Source of the DNA: Diphasiastrum complanatum | Lineage: Eukaryota; Streptophyta; Lycopodiopsida; Lycopodiales; Lycopodiaceae | DNA length: 64,000 nucleotides | Direction: 5' to 3' | Assembly (NCBI GenBank): GCA_029204225.1 | Contig: CM055098.1 | Location: forward strand, 12,645,315-12,709,314 | Shown here: piece after piece, positions 58,181 through 64,000 of the stretch | How positions within the stretch are numbered: the stretch's first letter is position 1 | Layout: each line of letters begins with the position of its first letter | Program-made: the position numbers and the translations under genes | Notes under the pieces: model-generated | Database searches by the model: none | Told to the model about the DNA's origin: nothing | The model's input: the letters and a program-made list of their open reading frames with translations, nothing else

Positions 58181-58227
58181 TTCATTGCCTTTCGTTCTTC
58201 AACTTTTACCATTGTTGATATTTGAGT

Positions 58228-58310
58228 CAAGGGTGTTGGCTCAGTGGGTTATCTTGACATCCAAAGTTTCTTTGGTCTCAAGTTCGAGCCTCCCATTGGA
58301 AACCAAGAAG
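58228..58310 (+). repeat. tRNA-derived SINE-like sequence
   Basis: Box A 'TGGCTCAGTGGG' matches the TRGCNNAGYNGG consensus. Box B 'AGTTCGAGCCTC' follows about 40 bp later. No tRNA 3' half or CCA is seen. It is a SINE head, in opposite orientation to the one at 58060-58180. Confidence 0.5.
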
Positions 58311-58319
58311 CATTGTTGA

Positions 58320-60440
58320 TATTTGGAGAGAGATGATAATCACTCATTATTCTAGAATTAGGTAACATATGTTGGAAATAAGGCTTGTAGGATTTCTTTG
58401 CTTAAAAAGATGGGTTTCATATTTTTTGTGCTGTATTTCAGAATTATATGTTTTTCAGCCCAAATTTGAAAACGCCCAACATTTTTAAGTAGTTATTTTA
58501 GGAGGTTCAAAATGTAAGTTAAATGAGTACATAGCTTCTTTACCAACAAAATATGTGGAAATTTATATTACATCAAAAATAGAAATCATAATATTTTATT
58601 AAAAAATTAAATGGAAAATACTAGACAGGCTCAATTAATTTATCAAACGGAACATAATGCACATCTCACTCAATATTAGAAAAGTTTGTTTTGTAATTGA
58701 GTAAGTGTAATAGTTCAATGTTGAACCAAGCCTGCACATATTTGGTTGGAACTGATTCTAGAAAAAAAAAAAAAAAAAAAAAAGGCAATGAAGATAGAAT
58801 TTATCTTCTTATTTGGAGCACTTAGCCAAGGTAAAAGTTTCATTAAAAGATATCACATACCATAAATTTATTCTCCTGAGTTGGAGCTTCGAAGGTTTGT
58901 GTTCATCAAAAAGAATTTTCCATCATAAATCCCATTAGTGAAATCAAACATTTTTGCTTACTAGATTTGTACATGAGTATGCATATTTATTCTTGTTATG
59001 CTCTAGGTCCTTAAACCATGATCTCTCTTACAAATTTTGCAAGATAGAGTAACTAATTAAAAGGAGTTGTCATTATTGGCGCATTATCGCTACAATCCAC
59101 CAATTAAAGTGGGCCTACGTGGTTACACATGATGCATGCACAACACAAGCACATTTTCTCTAAGATAATGAAGTCATCTTTCCCCAACAATTAAGTACTA
59201 CAATGAAGATTGTCAAAATATACACAAAATGAAGCTACATTGTCTACAATAGGAATTTCCAATAAACTCTCATTTCAAATTTTTTATGGTCAATTTTTCA
59301 TCTACTTTGAAGATTAGATATAAACAAAAACTGATAACACTTTCTTACACATTGGAATATTATCCATAATTATTGTGATTTAAATTTAATTTATGGATCA
59401 CTTGTAATTTGTTGTGACCCTTGGTGTATTTCCTTGTAATGGATGAGAATATTGGGCAGTTTTCTATTTTGAGCTTGCTTCTAATCATCCACAATCAAAA
59501 CCCTTTCTATGACGATAAGCTATGTTGAATGACTCAATGAAATTGATCCTATGTCAAGGGATTGGATGTGTTTTATCTTAAATTTCACATTATTAAATTG
59601 TTCAAAAACAGTTGCACATTTTCATGATCTAAATATCTTTGAATTGTTGCAAACTTTTGATGTAAGGTTTTTTTTATTTGGATTATGATTTTCAAAGAAG
59701 TGAAGGCGAACTTGGATTGATACATGTGGTGGTAACTCAAAGCTCAAGCCTCCACTAAGGGGGGCTCATGAGTTCTTGTTTAACATTGTAAAAACAAAGG
59801 ATTGCGCTTAGAAAAAAAAAGACTGCTCAGTTGAAAAGGCCTTGGAAGGTTGTCAAGCACAGATCTTAAGACTACCTAAAGAACACAAGCCTCGTGCTGC
59901 TCATTACATCTAGTCGGTTTAGATAGATTATTGAGATGCATGAACAAAGTCATCTCAAATAGAATGTCACATGAGGAAGCTCACTTGAGAAGGCTGCTCA
60001 AATAAATCCTTCAAACAACTCCACATTACAGCTTCAAATTTGTAACTTGTCAAGATCATCAAAAAATGCACCAAGACCAACCTTAGCAGATATCCTCTTT
60101 GCATTTTCTATACATACAAAAAAAACCGGTTAACGTGGTTTCTAAGCATTATATATTCCCTGATCTAGTATTACAAGAAAGCGATGTGCAGCTAATTAGT
60201 CTTTGTATCTTGTTTAAAAGAGGAAAGTAATTACAAAATCATCAGTTGATTTTGCATAATAAAAGTTTCGTAGCCCCAAAACATAGTGCCTATCTGCAAT
60301 CAAATAGGAAAATTACGTCAAACTACAGACAGAAATCACCCAAAAAAGGAAAATGTAGTTGAAACACAATATGCAAACCTCAAGGCTGGCAGCAAAAAGA
60401 TTCAGACCTCGTGTGTATATGTGTGTAGCTTTTAAGGGGC
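58320..60440. other. Intergenic, no gene seen
   Basis: AT-rich sequence with a poly-A run at about 58760-58782. No open frame over 60 codons was noted. Confidence 0.5.
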
Positions 60441-60453
60441 ACTATGAATACTC

Positions 60454-60905
60454 ATCCAAGAGCGATCTCTACGATCTTCAGTAAGCCTTTCTCTTTGTCC
60501 TTCGGTAGGTTGTGAGCTTCAGATCCCTATCATGGCACGATTTCAAATTCAGTTAAACAGACAAAGACTAAAATTTGACCAGATGCATGATGATATTATC
60601 ATAAACATGCAACTCAATTTAACCTATGCATAATCCCATGGCTATGGCAGTGAGCTACTATGCAGAGTTGGCACACAAAACTCTGCATAAGTAGAAAACA
60701 TTAAAGAATCAACCTTTCACCAAAGAAATCAAGTTCACTGCAATCCCAGAGTCCAAGGTGGTGTTGTCAGGGAGAGGGTTGCCTGAATTTACTCTGCCAT
60801 GAAGATCAGTGTACTTCTTCAGATCTCGTGTGGTGGCAATGCACGAACTAGGCTACTCGTGAGCATCTTTGTAAATTGTAATGTCTTCGAAGAACGCCTC
60901 ATTGA
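60454..60905 (-). pseudogene. Exon-like pair of unknown gene
   Basis: On the minus strand 60905-60713 reads 'NEAFFEDITIYKDAHE', a TAG, then 'PSSCIATTRDLKKYTDLHGR' and 'NPLPDNTTLDSGIAVNLISL'. After an AT-rich gap, 60529-60454 reads 'GSEAHNLPKDKEKGLLKIVE' and 'IALG' before TGA, preceded by an AG acceptor. The composition is clearly protein-like, but the two pieces do not join in phase by a simple GT-AG intron, and one stop is present. I do not recognise the family. Confidence 0.35.
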
Positions 60906-61169
60906 TTATATATACTGTTTAGTCAAATGAACTGCTACTTCTGGGATCGTTATCAAGGCGATCCAAATCGTACACGAATGTCGCGATATAAAAACACACT
61001 AAATTGCAATCATTGCAGTCCAACTATTAAGGATGTAGATTCAGCCTGCGGTGAGAAGTATTATTTCTGCACTAATTTCTGGAATGCGTTTGAAACCATC
61101 TTAAAACTCCTCTGGTCATTAATCGACTATACAGCAGATGCCAGATACTTGACAACATTACAATTTTGA

Positions 61170-62040
61170 TTTGAGTGTAAAAGGCAGGGAATACAAACCA
61201 TCACACAAAATTAAAGGTTATTTGAAGATCAATCTAGCCGCAAGGGATTCACAATTGTAAGGTTCTACTCAGTTAGCTCCTAATCGAGAAAAATTTGAAA
61301 ACTTGAATATTTAATAATCTCAGTGTTCATTGTTCCTAACAACAGCATAGAAAAGAAACTAAAAAAACTTTTTTGTATTTTAGGTTGCACCAAAATCATG
61401 GAGCCTTTTGCCCCTTCCGTGAGCCGCGTTTCAGGATCCCGTCCCCGAACGCCTAGCTGCCCATGAATCCAAGTGCTCCCCCTTGTCCGCAAAGGGGCTG
61501 GTACCAGGGGACATTAAATACTTGGAATGAAAAAACACAATTTTTCACACTATGAATGAGAGAATCATTCTTGCTCTTACCATTAGAGGAGTTTTAAATC
61601 CAAAAAAGACCCTTTGTAAAGATTCTTTTTATATTTCTTTTTCTCAAATTTTGCTTACACACGGACCAATCAAAACACTCAAATTTGAAATCTACGTAAT
61701 GTAGCTCATTAAAAATTTTAAAAAAGTTTTCTTAATAATGCTATAATTCGACGTCAGTGGCAACCCGCAGGCACGACATGTTGTTCATATTATAATATGC
61801 AATTTATTATTAAAAATAATATAAATCTTTAACCATAGCTTTGATTGAGATGAAAATTATATTGTTGAAAAACGCTCGACGAGAGCTTTCCAATGGTACC
61901 CTACATGACCTACTTTAAAGCTATCATTAAAAAGTTATAGCTAGTAGTTTGTGAAAAAAAAAAGTCAAATATAGGACAGGCAGAAATGAAAAAGCATTTG
62001 GGCAGAAATTGAATTTATTTCGGTAATTTACATTAATAAA
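61170..62040. other. Intergenic, with a GC-rich island
   Basis: No gene is seen. The segment 61383-61510 is markedly GC-rich ('gtgagccgcgtttcaggatc', 'cccgaacgcctagctgccca') compared with its AT-rich surroundings. It could be a SINE or organelle-derived piece, but I cannot assign it. Confidence 0.4.
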
Positions 62041-62059
62041 CTTTGTCAATTTACATGGC

Positions 62060-64000
62060 AAATCAATTCAGAATTCCTCTAATGAAGATCCAAGAGCATA
62101 CATTTGATGACATAACCATTTACTTTTCAATTGATTTAGAATCAATTCTAAGCCATTAAGAGTATAAGATATGTTCTTACAAGAGGCATCATACAAAGCT
62201 AGTATTGCTTCACTCCAACTTTGAGATGCAAAAATCTCATCAAAACAAAATGGTTCAAAAGGAAAGCAAAAATGGATGTGTTGGAGTAGGTACCACTTGA
62301 AATTCGCTTCTCTTTTCCATAAAATGTGAGCCACATAGACTCGGCCTTGCCTCTTCAAAGTCTCCTTGGAACCATGAGTTGAGAAGTCTCCTCCTCAAGC
62401 CTTGGCCACTCTCCATCATACCCTTGTATTGTTGGTAGATATGAAGATCCTACCATCATCCTCTTGATTGAGATAAGATTCTCCTCACTCCTTACATGCA
62501 AAGGAATGTAGACAAAGCATATGGATCTCAAGATTTCCAAATTGTCAACTTTTGACATCTTCTTATGAAACACCATTGATAAGAGATACATCCAATTGAA
62601 GTCATCAATGAAGGACATGCATATGAAAGCACCATCTTTGCTTCTACTTGATGAAACATGATCATCCAAATGAACAAGCTGAAAATTTTTATGAGAAGTA
62701 GTAGAACACTTTTGTAATGAATTTGCATGTGCTTTTGCCAAAGCACAATCTTCATAACTCTTATCATCATGAGACATATATTGAGGCGATCCAATTGCCT
62801 TCTCCTCCTTGAGCAGGGAAAGCATGGATTTTTCATTGAGATGATCCAAGCTCTTCTTGACCATTCCTCCACAAAGGTTAGATTCTTCACTATAATCCAA
62901 CTTAAAAAGCTTTCCACATGTACAACCTCTTGTTACCACTTCACCATCCCTCTTAATCAAGCAAGCAGCCACTCTAAAGTCAACTTGAAATTCATCATTC
63001 ATAGCATTTGAACAACACGAATGAGATTCATGATGAGATTAAGCACATCATCTAGCTTAAGAATCGTAGTGGATCCAAAACCAATTGGTACACTACCAAT
63101 TACCTCTATCTTGCATTTCCTACCATTAGAAATGGATATAGACTTTCTAGAACCTTTATAAAATGCAAGATAAGTGAAAGATCTCCTTGAACTAATCATA
63201 TGAGAACTAGCTCCACTATCTATCCACCATGAATTTCACCCTCTTTAGTAAGATTAGCTTGCTTGAAGAACTTTTTCTTCTTGAAACAATTAGAAGCAAA
63301 GTGCCCCTTCTTACCACAAAAGAACCACTTCATTTTGGATTTGCCACTTGTTGATGGTTGTGGTAAGTCCTCAGCACCCTCCTCCTTGGATTTTTCCTTC
63401 TTGGAATGTGCCTTCAATTTGCCTTTGCCTTTTCCATGAGAGAAGAAAGCATTCTCCTCACCTCCATGAGTTGTCCCATCCTAGCAAGCTTGTGTTCATG
63501 TCTATTCTCCTCGGCCACCAAGACCCCTTGTAGACTCTCCATGGATGCTAGCTCTCCTTGGATTGCATAAGATTGAACAAGGTTAACAAATTCATCACTA
63601 AGGCCATTTAACACCACTTGGACAAGCTCCTTTTGCTTAATGGAATCACCAACACATGCAAGCTCCCTATTATAGTCAAAACATAATTTTGAGCACTCTC
63701 ATCACTCTTTTGAAAGCTTTTATTTCTAAGAGTGAAGAGTCTAGAAGTGTTTTTAGACTCATGAATTGTTGCAAAATATCCCAAACCTCTTTGGCCGAGA
63801 CACATACTCCAATCTCTCTTTAGAGTTCATTGGACACATTTTATCTAATGCAATGGAGAGCCAACCTTGCTCTCTTTTTGAACTTTATGGATTCTTGGAG
63901 CACTTGAGGCTCTTTCTCATTGCCAAGAACTATATCCATAATGTCTTGTAACACCAAAATCGATTCTATCCTAACTTTCCAAATAGAATAGTTGGATGAA
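62060..64000 (-). pseudogene. Copia element F gag-pol, degenerate, running off the window
   Basis: The element enters from the right edge on the minus strand. Gag (about 64000-63420) reads 'RLALHCIR', 'MVLNGLSDEFVNLVQSYAIQ' and 'LASMESLQGVLVAEENRHEH' with frameshifts. The zinc knuckle reads 'WFFCGKKGHFASNC', its first Cys replaced by Trp. Protease 'WWIDSGASSHM' is intact near 63230. A post-protease block and partial integrase ('GKLFKLDYSEES', 'ICMSFIDDFNWMYLLS') follow, then a deletion removes the catalytic D...E part. A last piece (62358-62068) looks like the decayed RT start ('WSEAILALYDASCKN', 'KSKWL'). It resembles element B most. Confidence 0.85.

Noticed and set aside
58060-58310. Possible functional tRNA genes
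   Set aside because: Box A and box B are present, but no acceptor stem or complete cloverleaf can be formed, so SINE heads are more likely.

Overview
The window is nuclear DNA of a land plant. It carries two intron-bearing class III peroxidase genes, GT-AG introns, AT-rich intergenic sequence and a heavy load of plant-type transposable elements: at least six Ty1/Copia lineages, a Ty3/Gypsy scrap, a CACTA/En-Spm element, MITE- and SINE-like pieces, and long CT, GA and AC microsatellites. I cannot name the species. The TE density and the many relics suggest a large, repeat-rich vascular plant genome, possibly a fern or other non-model lineage, but that is inference.

Layout. 1-5.1 kb: a Copia scrap cut off by a long CT tract, a decayed UDP-glycosyltransferase, another Copia scrap. 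5.9-9.7 kb: the least explained locus. A minus-strand five-exon gene of unknown function (7527-5874) lies directly behind a histone H3/CENH3-like relic (7879-7564). A G-box-rich divergent spacer with an 81-bp repeat separates them from an orphan plus-strand ORF (8774-9727). 10.6-12.3 kb: intact peroxidase 1. 14.8-34 kb: a nest of Copia elements. Remnant A is followed by near-complete element B. A multi-zinc-knuckle gag relic comes next, with near-complete element C inserted in it, then truncated element D, then a coiled-coil coding relic on the minus strand. 35.3-40.0 kb: a CACTA-type TNP2 transposase gene on the minus strand whose fourth exon carries a SET-domain-like segment. 41-43.6 kb: Copia scraps and an acidic coding relic. 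46.5-48.2 kb: intact peroxidase 2, a paralogue of peroxidase 1 duplicated together with its flanks. 49.7-64 kb: Copia, Gypsy and DUF7869-like relics, a perfect 32-bp hairpin, a MITE-like inverted repeat, two tRNA-derived SINE-like sequences, a weak exon-like pair, and a minus-strand Copia element running off the window end.

Functionally, only the two peroxidases look complete and able to make protein; both would be secreted haem peroxidases. Everything else with a recognisable domain is broken by stops, frameshifts or deletions, except the orphan ORF at 8774, which is open. The unknown five-exon gene keeps mostly consistent splice phases but carries an in-frame stop and two single-base frame problems, so it is either a recent pseudogene or affected by sequence error. 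No CRISPR array, rRNA or canonical tRNA gene was seen.
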